In this document: positions 1-21,287 of the stretch, one piece after another
Layout of the letters: each line of letters opens with the position of its first letter
Position numbering within the stretch: position 1 is the stretch's first letter
NCBI GenBank assembly: GCA_025642065.1
Contig: JAODUP010000477.1
Location: 248,001-312,000 of the forward strand
Length of the DNA: 64,000 nucleotides
Source of the DNA: Paralvinella palmiformis
Taxonomy: Eukaryota; Annelida; Polychaeta; Terebellida; Alvinellidae
Direction: 5' to 3'
The notes under the pieces: generated by a model
Told to the model about the DNA's origin: nothing
What the model saw: only the letters and a program-made list of their open reading frames with translations
Databases searched by the model: none
Made by a program: the position numbers and the translations under genes

Positions 1-120
1 GCTTAGAATCTGCTGATTCCAGGCTGCTGGATCAATTGTTATTAAAACCTCTGCACACACACATACACACACACACACACACACACAGAGGCATGCATAC
101 GTACAAACACACACACACAT
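1..120 (+). repeat. CA-tailed repeat flank, copy A
   Basis: Positions 1-53 match the reverse complement of 3042-3094 with about 5 mismatches. Both end in CCTCTG followed by a (CA)n tract, which marks the 3' end of an interspersed repeat. The copy may extend left of the window. Confidence 0.7.
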
Positions 121-298
121 ATACAGAGACACATACACACTCAGTGCACATAAATATGAATAAATACCTGCTTCTACCGTAACCTAAACTTTTTACCTTA
201 TATCTTAGTGTATAAATATATTTTCAGCATTATTATACCAAATCTTATATATTCAGTATAGACAATCGCACACTTCCTGACAGAATGACAACACTGAC
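1..298 (-). other. Intron of the ECE-like gene, left edge
   Basis: Intronic by position, following the donor at 298. It starts with a 54-bp repeat flank and a (CA)n tract (53-88, 107-119). No exon seen. Confidence 0.7.
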
Positions 299-9952
<9,654 letters not shown>

Positions 9953-12500
9953 CTGTAAAACATAGCAACACAAATGGGTTACAGAGTTGTGGAGAAAAGT
10001 CACATGGCAGAATAAAGTGGAACAAGGCAAAGTGGTAAATGTTGAGATGGAATGATTGTTAAAATAAGAAATATCTTTGTCTGTAACAGAATTGCAGTCA
10101 GTAGCTCAGCACACAATGTGCTTATCCCATTAAACTGTAATAATCATTACTTTTTAAACACTGCAATTAAATCCAAATAAATCTCAATCATAAATAGACA
10201 AACATGCTGCAGTAACAATTGGTCTAAATCAATAACTGAGCCACGCGGCTGTATATCTTAGGCCAGACCAAAGCTAACATTGATCATCTATAAAATAGCT
10301 CAGATATACGTCGTTCTGATCTTTGTAAAAAATGAGAGACGGGAAAACCAAAGAACATCCCACAATTGTAGCAACATGATCCCAACAACCACAAATGACA
10401 AAACTATTGATCTCAATCAGCATGTTTCATCTCCTCAAGTTTCACCACGTGTACCCAAGCAGGCTCTTAGCCTAACATAGAACACGGTTATACGTTATAC
10501 CCATCGGCTGTGCATCTGCTGGATAAAAGATGGTTTCTGAATTGAATGAGTTGAATAAAGGGCTCATCACCTCCTCAGTGCATACAACTATTATAAACAA
10601 CCCTCATATGGAATCTCACAGTGAAGATATTAAATAATTGTTTTAATAAATGCTGCCAAGGTAACAGCTCTAGAAAAAATTAAGGAAAGTAAATGTTAAA
10701 ATTCAATAACAAAATAACTAGTACTTCATCACATCCCATGTAGCCGTAATCCTCAAATCTCTGTCTTTTGATGGACAAAATAAAGACCAGTAGTCTTTTT
10801 AATTTCCTCAACACTACATAGGTATTAGCAATACCTGAACCAACCCTAAAATACCATCTGTTTTAAGGACTATTTTAGGTGGTACCAGAAATATGAGATT
10901 AAGATGGGCTTTACTATGCATGGACGCTAGAAAATAATGAATGTCTGAGCCCAATAAAGCATGCAAGAGAAGCAGATGGCAGCTAGCCAAGCGTTAACAA
11001 TTATAAACATGAGGCAAATATTGTACAATTTCTATTATAATGGATGGATGGAAGTAATGCAAATTGTTTTATATGAATGTATTAATTTTTGAAGATTTGT
11101 GTGAGTGTGTGTGTGGGGGGGGGATTATAGTAAAAATTCAGTGCACACGTTAAAACCATTTCTGTTAGCTACTACTCCTTGGCTTTAAAATCTGTTTCCC
11201 GTTTCCTTCCTAACTATCTTCATTGTTATGTCACATATGTTCATGTCATTTTAAAACAAGATTATTCCCCAAACTACCAAAACTCACTACAACGTCTAGA
11301 GCCAGAAACATAATCCCGTGTTTTTAAGCTATTTAGTAGAATCAGAACAAATATAGAACAGCTTTTTTAAAATTGAAATGAATATTAAAAGTGGAAAACA
11401 TAACAATTAGTCCTCTCAAAAGGAAATTGAGTTGAGCTATGTGTCAAATATGGGTCTCAATCATGAAATTACAATACTTTTGATGACGATAATTTCTTAT
11501 TTTCAGCTCATGCAGCTGAATTAAACAGCACAAATAAACAATTCAGTAGCATGATTTGAGATACAGAATAATAGTTCTAACCCTAACAAGAGACCACTCG
11601 TCACAACAACACGGTATCAGAAATTTATAATGAAGCAATTACTCAGGATTCCAGAGTCAGGAAACAATGCGTTATTATTGACTAGGGTTTATTATGCTTG
11701 TGCTGCTGTTCCTATTTCGACCACGCCTCGCTGCGCCAACATGACAAAGCTGATAAATAAAGCACGTTTGTTTCACTATATTGATGATGCTCATACCCAA
11801 CAGCTTTATTACTATTTAATAACTTGCTCAGAGAGAGTCATCCGATGGTCATAAGCCTCATTCTGGGAAGGATAACATGGGCGAGTCATCCATCATGTTA
11901 CTGGTTATGGGACGTATGGGACACGTACGTATGAAGGAGGGACGGATACTACTACAGATGTCATAACTCCAGCATTTCATTCATCACCACTGCAGTTATC
12001 AGCTCTGTGAATCAGCACAGAGGACAACGTGTAAATGTTTACATGTTTCTTTCATGTTTATGGCTGCGACATCAATAGTGTGCTGGACATTCTAGTATAC
12101 TCCAGAGATACTTCATTGTTTCTTCCCAGCGACTGATGCTGTGTAGAATCAAAACAAATATAGAACTCTATACACCATCTCAGCTCACACAAGGGTATGT
12201 CCAGTCAGCCTTTTGTGAAGGAAATTATTTTCTTACAATTCATAATTTATTTCAGGTTTTTGTTTACAGCACAGTAGATGTGTAGTAGATGAAACAATAA
12301 GATAACATGATAAACATCTGTGTTAATGGGATTTTAATTTGGTACCAACAGAAAAGCGTAAAATAATATTAAATATATCAAACAAATTTACCACAATTTG
12401 ACTCAAACTTAGGACTGACCCTTGGTTAAGCCTCTATCAACTTCGTTAAATTAGCTATAACGTCAGTGATGACACTTAACACCCAGTTAATGATTTATGC
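9953..12500. other. Upstream intron or flank, no exon recognised
   Basis: Sequence 5' of the exon with the start codon. A (TG)n-G9 tract lies at 11105-11123. No further M13 exon, promoter or RNA gene can be supported here. Confidence 0.5.
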
Positions 12501-12514
12501 AAACAATAGCAGTC

Positions 12515-12705
12515 ACTCAATGGAGAAGTAAGCCTGCTCATGGGGAAACCTTAGATGTTAGATGTTCACTCAATGGATAAATGTGAATGTCACAATTGTA
12601 AGTTCATTCACTGAACAAACATGTCAACATCAGATGTAAGATATTAATTCACTGGATTACTGTCAATTTCAGATAACAGATATTCAATAACTGGACTATT
12701 GAGTA
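12515..12705. repeat. Degenerate ~40-bp tandem repeat
   Basis: Four to five eroded units with TTCACTCAATGG-, TTCATTCACTGA-, TTAATTCACTGGAT- and TTCAATAACTGGA-like starts, separated by AGATGTTAGAT / AGATAACAGAT blocks. Confidence 0.45.
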
Positions 12706-12709
12706 GAAG

Positions 12710-13634
12710 AGAATTGGTGAATTAGGACTATCCACAAGAATGTTTTTAAAGTGCTAAAAATGATTAATATTTATAAAATACCTGATATGAGAAGGAATGA
12801 TATTAACTTTTACAATAATGTGCTAAAATCATAAAATAGATTTAAAAATAAATAGAAATAACATAAATTAAGCAGAAATAAACACTAACAATCAGAATCT
12901 TTGGTGAACATTAAGATGAGCTGTAGACCATGTCATTTAGACTGTTAGTTCGACCATATCACAAAAGTGAAAAGAAAGTATTTAAAATATAGTTGTTACA
13001 TTGTAATTTTGCACCATTCAGAATGAACACATGATTTAAATGAAAACCCCTTAAAGTAGTAAATCAGCTAAGGTGTAAAAAGTCAGTTGTTCTTTATTTT
13101 TAATTCTACTGAAGAAACACCGAAGGACAAATAAAACCATGATGTGATTTGGAGAATTAAATCACAGAATGAAAGGTGAGTGGTTTCCAGTAAAATGAGG
13201 ATCTATTTGAATGAGATGGTTAACTGTTGATTATTTGAAAGTGGTATAAGGCCAGAGAACAGACAAAAATAACAACTTATATAGGTCTGTACATAATAAA
13301 GAAAAAATATATTAATGATATTAATAATATTAATATATTATTATTTGTTCTACCATGAGTATTTGAAAGACACTGCATAGTAAAAATTCAATATGGCTGC
13401 ATTACAAATGTTAGTTAAAACTATAAATTATTTATCCAAATTAAATCTACCTCTAACAAACAAGTATATCCAAAAATAGAAGGTTTAAACTCACTAATAT
13501 CTCTGTCAGCCCATTCCACAGAGTGTGGCTTCCAACACTAAAGTTACTTAGAATAGATATAACACAGGCAGTTGTATTGGTGGCTGACGGGAAAACCTAG
13601 GATTCTAGGATGGCTTTTTGAAGAACAAGAGATC

Positions 13635-13685
<51 letters not shown>

Positions 13686-14870
13686 AGGAGTCTTGTGCTT
13701 ACAGTAGCAGTGTGAAATCTCAGTTAATTGTAATGGAATGCTAGATTCAGAGTATGAACGTAAACTTTAAATCCAACTAATTTCTTATATTAAACTGAAA
13801 GTAATAAATCTAAAATTCTTTGTAAACAAATAAAGAGAGTAAAAAAATCATTCTTAAGAGGCCATGTAGGGTCTCATCTTTATAATTACCAGTAATGGAA
13901 GAAAGCTGATGGGGAAGGAATCTTTTTGCTGGTCGGTTAAGACAGGTCACCATGGGAACAATCTCTGATGGATATATCATTATCATTTGAAGCCTTCCTC
14001 TAGTAATTTATCACTGATTATGGGTAGACTGTTTCGTTATGAAGCTCCGTATTTCTCTAATTGACAGTAACCTGGGCTGATTTATATTAATTATGGTAAA
14101 TGACCCTCATCAAACAATAGACTGTTACCATCTAACTTAAGAATGGAAGCCCGACAACAAATACAGCTGAATCAGATAATGTCTGTAATAAGATTATAAC
14201 AAAATCTCTCCATCTGAGCACTACTTTAAATTAACTGAGATGTGGAAGACATTATAAATAGTATACACAGTTCAAATCAGTTTTGAAGAAAAAAAAACGT
14301 ATTAGAATTTTTAATAGTTGTAATACTGTTTGCTTTCTCACAGTTGTTACACCATTCACTGTATGATACAGTGCTGTCTAAGTAAAAACCCTGTTCTAAA
14401 CAATCCGTTATGCCTCGTAATTTGATACTTCAGCAACTTCCTAATTTTTGTATTGTCTAAGTCTAACAGTGTGGCATAAATTACAGATTCAATTTATGAA
14501 AATATTATATTGAATCTTAAAACTACTAGAGAATAAAGTACAATGTCTGGGTTAGTTAAATAAAAATCAAACACCATGATATAAATACAAATATCCCTCA
14601 TCATCTGTCTTAACACACACACACACACACACACACACCGGCTTAACTACGGCTCGTATAATTAAAGTATTAAAACTGACGATCTTTAGTTGGCAACAAT
14701 GACTTAATCATAATGAGTGCCTTCTGTCTGTATTACAGCCACATAAAAACTACCAAAATAAATAATCTCATTCAGATAACGGATAATATCACAAAGATAA
14801 TGTAAGCTTCTTTTAAAAATTTAATGATACTCTGTTTTCCTCTTCAACCAGGATTATTGTTACAACAAAG
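12710..14870. other. Non-coding AT-rich stretch
   Basis: Holds a (TA)23 tract (13637-13682) and a (CA)n tract (14612-14638). Nothing else recognised. Confidence 0.5.
13637..13682. repeat. (TA)n microsatellite
   Basis: About 23 TA units. Confidence 0.95.
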
Positions 14871-14874
14871 AGAT

Positions 14875-15045
14875 CTGATAGCACAGTCGGGAGAGTTGAG
14901 AGACAGTAATCCAGAAATCTTGGGTTCCAGTTAATCGTCACTGCCATTTTAAGTTCAGTCAGCCTACGGATGTCCCGGCCCACTAGGCTTTAAATAATAA
15001 TGGATACCCCCAGGGTTGCTGAGTTGTAGGAATGCTGATACTAGC
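14875..15045 (+). mobile_element. tRNA-derived SINE-like sequence
   Basis: A-box-like TGATAGCACAGTCGGGAGAG is followed about 35 bp later by B-box-like TTGGGTTCCAGTTAATC, then a distinct tail (GATGTCCCGGCCCACTAGGC, then TAATAATGGATACC). The tail does not match SINE families 1-3 in this window. Confidence 0.45.
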
Positions 15046-15174
15046 CAGCGAAATATTGTCAAAATATTCTCATATGAACAATAAGCACCACTCTACTGTT
15101 AGAAATTGTGTATGTGTGCCTGCGTGTGGATGTGTGAAAGTTGTTACAGTATCTAGAACACAGTATCAGAACAC

Positions 15175-15330
15175 CTCTAGCTCAGTCAGTAACACAGTGT
15201 CATACCAAATTGAGGTTGTGGGATTACAATCCAGTATTGGCTGTAAAAATGAGATAGTCATTTCTACAACAGGTAGCTTCTTGGCAATATGTCGTACGTG
15301 TGGCCAGCAATGTGGCTAAATAGCACAAAC
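15175..15330 (+). mobile_element. tRNA-derived SINE-like sequence
   Basis: A-box-like CTCTAGCTCAGTCAGTAAC and B-box-like GTGGGATTACAATCC lie 30-35 bp apart, with a tail ending near TGGCCAGCAATGTGGCTAAA. Boundaries are not resolved. Confidence 0.4.
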
Positions 15331-18300
15331 TTCTGTACTGGAAGACTAGATGATAAATGCATAGAAAATATTCTGCATAATAAACATATCAATCTGCTCA
15401 GAACCAAAAAGTCGTTTTCTGAAGAAAGTGAAAAACACTGGGAGCCCCACAGTGTTTTTTCATTATCTTAATAAATTGACTTTTTGTGCTCAAGTTTAGC
15501 GTCATTTTAATTAAATTATTATCACAGTGCCAGGCTACCTTTTTTAGAGATTATTAATACTAAAAACTATTCGCTACAATAAACACATTTCTACATTATA
15601 TTAGCAACCTGTGGCATCCCTTATTAATATTACACATGGGATAAATGGAGAGATAAACTCATATGATATTCATGATATATTAACAGAATACAACGATTTA
15701 TTTGTAACGTGCTGCTTATCTATTACTAAATATTGTAATAACTTTGACATTTTGCATTGTGTCATATTCATATAGGGAACATACAACATTTAAAGCTTCC
15801 CACCCAAAATGCAATACATTTTCCAAAATATTTAACCAAACCAAGTGTTTCAATGTGAAAGTTTTTTTTCTTCTCCATTATACCTCATTTTACGTCAAAA
15901 TAATGTTGATAATATGGTTATTTCGGCTCATTTAAGGCAGTGCATTAACACTGCATCATCTGTACCACCGGACACAGACAATGTTAAGCCATTAAGTTAC
16001 AGCATTCAGGATTGGTAATCTCAGTGTAATGCTTTTACATTTTATGATAAGCCTAACAACAATGGTTTAGAAAGACCAATCGGTGTGTTGGCAGTTTCGT
16101 GTTGAGCAAGACAGTATTGTTTTGTGCCGAATGCTGGCAACCAAATGGAATTTCATTACATGTTAAATGAAGCCGAATTTAGCGAATATAGCCCGAGTGA
16201 AGAAGGACCGGGGAGGTTTTAGTATCCACCACATGCGTACACCAGTATCTGACTGCTATATAAATAAATACTACAGTAAAGGCAGTGCTTCCATTCACTA
16301 CTTACGCTAACAGTTCACCTGTTGTAAAGGATCAACAAGAATTCTAATCTTTACAATTCACTGGTCTACTGTGGTCAAGAAACAAAACCTATCTCAAAAG
16401 ATCACCCATTAACCTAAGAACCTGATGAGATATGTCATGGAAAGATTTCTTAATACATGAAATATATAATTAATGCTTATATTAAATACAAATTATTCTG
16501 ACCAATTGGACACATTAAATGTTTATTGCAATCATGACAATTAAGTTGCCATAATATGGAACACAGGCACGCCGAACACCAATTATTGGCCACAGCAATG
16601 GGAATTTTGTGCTCTGATAAAGCAGTGATATCAAGTTAAATGGTGTGGGTAGTTTTTGATTGTATCACAGAACATAACTGACCGTATCGACTATCGCCAC
16701 CAAAACCCAAATACATGGAGCAAACAAAACAGGCTAGAAAATGTCCGAAGAAAAAAAACAATTCTGCTTCACAGCAGAGTAATTTCGTTACCACACTTTA
16801 CAAAGAAACGCCTCCTACCATCAATAACTAAGTTAGCAGCCATGACAAATTTACAGGGCCACGCTGCACACTGAGCAGATCTTTGTCAAAGAACTGTCTC
16901 CGTTTCTGCCTTGTTCCACTCAGGAAATGATTGATCCCAAATAAAACAGTCCCGTGAACGTCATGTATAGGAAAACACCGAGAAAATATTACACAACTGT
17001 TGCCACTGGTGATATATCAATATAAAGCATTGTATCATAATGATATGGCATTAACGGTCTGTGGATCGTTATAAATTTACACCAGCCCAAGTCAACAGGA
17101 TACTGAACTCCACATAAATAACAAAAGGAAATAACCTTATCATTCATTTTCTGATAATATACGGATAGCTTAGAAATGGCAATTCTGTCAAACTAATTTA
17201 ACCCTTTACACGTGTGGCATCAACGGGTCGATTGTGATAAATATTCCTATAATAATCCAGGCGACCTTAATACTATATTATGATAACCAAATTATCTAAA
17301 CTGACAACAGATTAACAATAGAATCGAATTGTGTCTATCTGTACATTATGGATGAATGGATTTCTTTTGTTCCACAACCTATGGTCATGAAACGGGGATA
17401 ACACACAAAAGTATGAACACTTATTTCCAGTGTGGTCCTTTTATTGAGTGACTGTTCATATCTCCCCAAACCCACAACTCGCAGGGGAGCAGTATGGAAA
17501 TATCCCTGGGGTAGTCTGACTGCCAGAGTGTATTATAACTGAAGACTGCATCACCATTATACGTGGTCGGCCACCCAACGATGTTGAGCCGAGAAATTAA
17601 ACCCCGGAAAACTGTTTCGACCTTTTAATGAGATCAAACCGGTGATCCTCGGTGGTTAAGGATTAAATCCAATCATCCAAAGTACAACGCGCCCATTACC
17701 ATTAGACAACTAGAGCTCGATACTCAGTTTTTGTTGTACACCAATTTTAAGAAAGTACACCAACTGATCAAACATCTATTAATATAAGTTTTGCCATCAA
17801 ATGAAATTTTACATGGTTCTTTTCTGAATTTAGAACTGCTCACGCGCTTGCTTAATATTAAACTTGAATTTAAATGGCCGGCCAATTTACATGTCCGTTT
17901 ACTGAGCTGTACAATTTACGTGAGTATTCTGCTCCAAGCTGCCAACTACGGATGTCTAATCATTGATAATGTATCTCATTTAACCAGAAAACAACTTACG
18001 GCTCGGAGAGGAAACTGACGTGTCCTCACATTGTTAGCCCACTACTCCATTGTTCAGCTGCCCATAGATCGATTAACGAGAGAAAACAATATAATAATAT
18101 TAATATTTATTATTTATTTATTATTAAAATGTATATGATCACTGAACTCTAGACAGATATGACAATGGCACACATTTCATTATAATAATAGGAACATTGA
18201 CCAGTATCTGCAGGAAAAGAATAAGATTCTCCCGTCTGATTGTTTATTGATCATTTTAAGGCTTCATTGTAGGTCACGTTCATTCAGCAACAACGACATT

Positions 18301-18790
18301 AATTCGTTCTTTTGGACATATACTGGCCTAGTTTTTATTTATAACATAAATATTCATTTGTATGGATGGACGTACCAAGTTCACAATCTATTTTATCAAA
18401 ACTACTGCATTATTCCCCAACTGCAGGTTTCCTGCAGTATACGTTTCGCGGACTGAATTTATGTGAATGCGTGGAATCTGGTCGGAACCAAAAATACGAT
18501 GAAACTATAGATTCAGTCCAGCTAACGTATTCAGGATGTTGCGTGTTAATTCTGGGAGATTAGTGCTACATTTTTTGTTAGTTCCAGTTTAATAAGTTAA
18601 ATTGATTTACTCTACATAGACATTAGCCTGGCCATCCCTACGGCACGGAGGATCCCGTTCTAGTGTCCTTCAGTCTTCAGTGTTTGTAGTTATGTGGTGA
18701 TGGCACTGACATAGCGTCGTACGCTCAAGACATATTACCCATTGCTGCTCAACCACTTTATCTAGGTCAACTATGCCATGGTTATCTGGA
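15331..18790. other. Non-coding stretch, nothing recognised
   Basis: About 3.4 kb with only short open frames lacking any recognised similarity. A TATA-like CTATATAAATAAATA at 16257-16271 (plus) has no gene after it. Confidence 0.5.
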
Positions 18791-18794
18791 TCGT

Positions 18795-18860
18795 GACAGG
18801 CCAAAAGCTAGAGCTGTAGACAAGAGAACGATGTCCCGGGTTTGAATCACGATTCACTGG
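18795..18860 (+). mobile_element. tRNA-like SINE head fragment
   Basis: AAAGCTAGAGCTGTAGACAAG followed by CCCGGGTTTGAATCACG resembles A and B boxes. It lies just before the tandem duplication and is not duplicated with it. Confidence 0.35.
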
Positions 18861-19830
18861 ACAAGCCAAAGGAGAACCTGTTATGAATCCAGAAAGGCGA
18901 ATCCATGCCAGGATCAGAGATTGATCTTTGGCTAAGATTGTCACCAAATATCAGAGCAATATTACCGGGAATATATATAGTTGGTGGAGTTGACAAAATC
19001 AACTTCCTGATGTCTTGTATATGTAAATTGTTCACAACCTCGAGATAAAACTTGGAATTACGCAAATACATTTTTAAGATCGTTCTAATTTTTATAGACT
19101 TTAATTGTTACGTGTTAAGTACATCAATGCAAAGAAGAGTGACTTCGTAAAAAGTTTATGTTGGACAAGTTAATATTTTGTTGGGCAAGAGATGATCAGA
19201 CTCACCTGCTCCAGGCTAATTGGCTTGAGATATAATTAATAATTTTATGGCATTAATTTCAATGCTCAGGTTTCAGAACACAACTGATAACTCATTTCAC
19301 TTCTTCTATTTTTAGCTGTGGATTAAAGCTGCTGGCGCCATATCCGAGATGATTTATATGTGAAGGTGCTCATCCTTTTATTTAGGTCAGCTGTGGCAAC
19401 GTGACCTTCAGGTCTCAAATACCCAGGGGCAATGGTCATCACTGGTGGCTATAGCGCGGCAACGGTCTACTTTACTTGAAGCGCTCAGGTTGCTGAGAGT
19501 GTATGAATGATGGCGTGGTCTATTGTTTGGATGTGTGAAGCACATACTTGGTTAAGAAAGGCCTCTATTGTGCTGGCTTTGTGGCTACAGGCAGCGTCCA
19601 CTAGTGGTCTGTATTTTGCTGCTATAAAACATGTTATAGTATTATAGCAAATCTAAAATGAAGGATGAAATACCCCTCAAACTAGCAGGTTGGGGAGTAT
19701 ATATACATTCTGTGGGGGGGGGTCTGTTGTCAAAGGTTTTATCACTTTGGTCATGGTGATGCTAACTCTAAACAAAATATTGAAAAGCATGGAATCTGTA
19801 TACTGACAGTAACAGAGAACACAGAATAAT

Positions 19831-20095
19831 CCAATAATACCAGATAACACATAACAGTCCACCATTACCAGATAACACATAACAATCCACCAATACCAGA
19901 TAACATATAACAGTCCACCAATACCAGATAACTTATAACAGTCCACCAATACCAGATAACATATAACAGTCCACCAATACCAGATAACATATAACAATCC
20001 ACCAATACCAGATAACATATAACAATCCACCAATACCAGATAACATATAACAGTCCTCCAATACCAGATAACACAGAATATGTGCACCAATATCA
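19831..20095. repeat. 28-bp minisatellite, about 9 units (copy A)
   Basis: Unit is CCACCAATACCAGATAACAT followed by ATAACAGT. Units differ mainly at AACAC/AACAT/AACTT and at AGT/AAT, giving a variant map. It is stop-free on the minus strand, so spurious hydrophobic open frames run through it. Confidence 0.97.
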
Positions 20096-20539
20096 AAAAA
20101 AGTTAATAGGATGTCCTTGGAAATGGGAACATATCTCTTTACAAGTTTATTCATCATCTGCGTTATTAAATATTAAACTTCACATTAGTCCTGACCAAAT
20201 TTATAGACCTGTGCAGTCTGATGCAACTCCCCTGCAGACCGTTACCCATTCCAGATGGCAGTCAGTTAAAGAGACATAAACCACAATCATCTATATTGTC
20301 CAATCAAACGGACAATTACGGACAAATCAGCCAGTGAGTCAGTAGGCTTGAAACCGAGAACATCCGACATTCCAATCTGTCACACAATGCACACAGCTCG
20401 TAGCATGCATCAGTGAAGGTTAAGATGTAGTTAGAACAGCGGGGGGGGGTTACTTGGCATTTTTGGTGGCACTTCGTGGCCATCTATTGCGTTTATTGTG
20501 ACATCTAAAGTCACGCCCCTTACATATGGCTCACTCTGA

Positions 20540-20720
20540 CTACAGACGGCGAGCTGTGACTGTACCGATGTTAAAAAGGCCTCAGAAGGGATCAGACTCG
20601 TGTAGGGGATCAAGCGGAAGGATTGGGCTTTGAGAGGGGATCAGCCTCACGGAGAAGCCAAGCTTATAGAAATGGCAAGGCTCGTGGACGGGATCAGCAT
20701 CGTAGAGCGGACTTTGGGCT
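20540..20720 (+). repeat. Degenerate GGGATCAG-motif repeats (copy A; also 23830-24010 in copy B)
   Basis: GGGATCAG/GGGGATCA recurs four times at irregular spacing (for example AGAAGGGATCAGACTCGTGTA and GACGGGATCAGCATCGTAG). Probably an eroded minisatellite. An open frame over it (20623-20817) has no recognised similarity. Confidence 0.4.
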
Positions 20721-21287
20721 TGTAATAATAATAAATAGTCGGTGTAATGCCATGTTCTATTTCAGCATTGTAAAGGTGCCACTGATCAAAGATAAAAGCG
20801 AGCTCAACCTGATATGATTGAAGGAATCAGGCCCGTAGAAAGCTAAATATATCAGCTGTCAACTATAATAGCCATTGAAGGCTGGCTAGCCATTTCTCTA
20901 TTTAGCAGCAGACAACATCATTCATACCACATCTAAGCCGACATCTAGCCAATTAAGGAAAGATGTAGCAGCGATCACATCATATTTCACACATCCAGCC
21001 ATTACATTCATGATATCATCGTTAGCAGTCGCAAAAGTATGACAGGATGAATGGACCATCAGGGAAAGACATCCTCAAGTCAGATTCGCATTGTGTTGGG
21101 AGTTGGCGACGTCTTGTGAGACAGTAACAGCCCTCTACATAACACTGACGCAGGTGAAATGTTCAAATTTGGTAATTAAAACTACTTTCATTGTGAGTGG
21201 CCCTTTCTCTCTACTCCTGGTACAAACTAATGGACACTTATTGTGAGTGCTCTCCTACAGTCTGGTACAAACTGTGTACTATGTTCA

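Larger units (their letters stand above)
18936..21287. repeat. Tandem segmental duplication, copy A (2.35 kb)
   Basis: Starts at GATTGTCACCAAATATCAGA and runs to ...GTGTACTATGTTCA, where copy B begins with the same start sequence. The copies agree nearly base for base outside the minisatellite, with a few substitutions and small indels (copy A keeps about 15 bp at 19190-19205 absent in B). Contains a short 28-bp minisatellite, a G-tract and a run of GGGATCAG motifs. No gene recognised inside. Confidence 0.95.

Noticed and set aside
16255..16320. TATA-like promoter (CTATATAAATAAATA) on the plus strand
   Set aside because: Such motifs are common in AT-rich DNA and no exon or transcript-like structure follows.
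20082..20279. Nearly identical 65-codon open frames at 20082 and 23342
   Set aside because: They differ by one visible residue only because the DNA is recently duplicated; no recognised protein family.
20630..20710. Spaced GGGATCA motifs as a possible CRISPR-like or protein-binding array
   Set aside because: Irregular spacing, only four imperfect motifs, eukaryotic context; an eroded minisatellite explains it.
20623..20817. Arg-rich 64-codon open frame present in both duplicate copies
   Set aside because: Overlies GGGATCAG-type degenerate repeats; conservation follows from the duplication, not selection.
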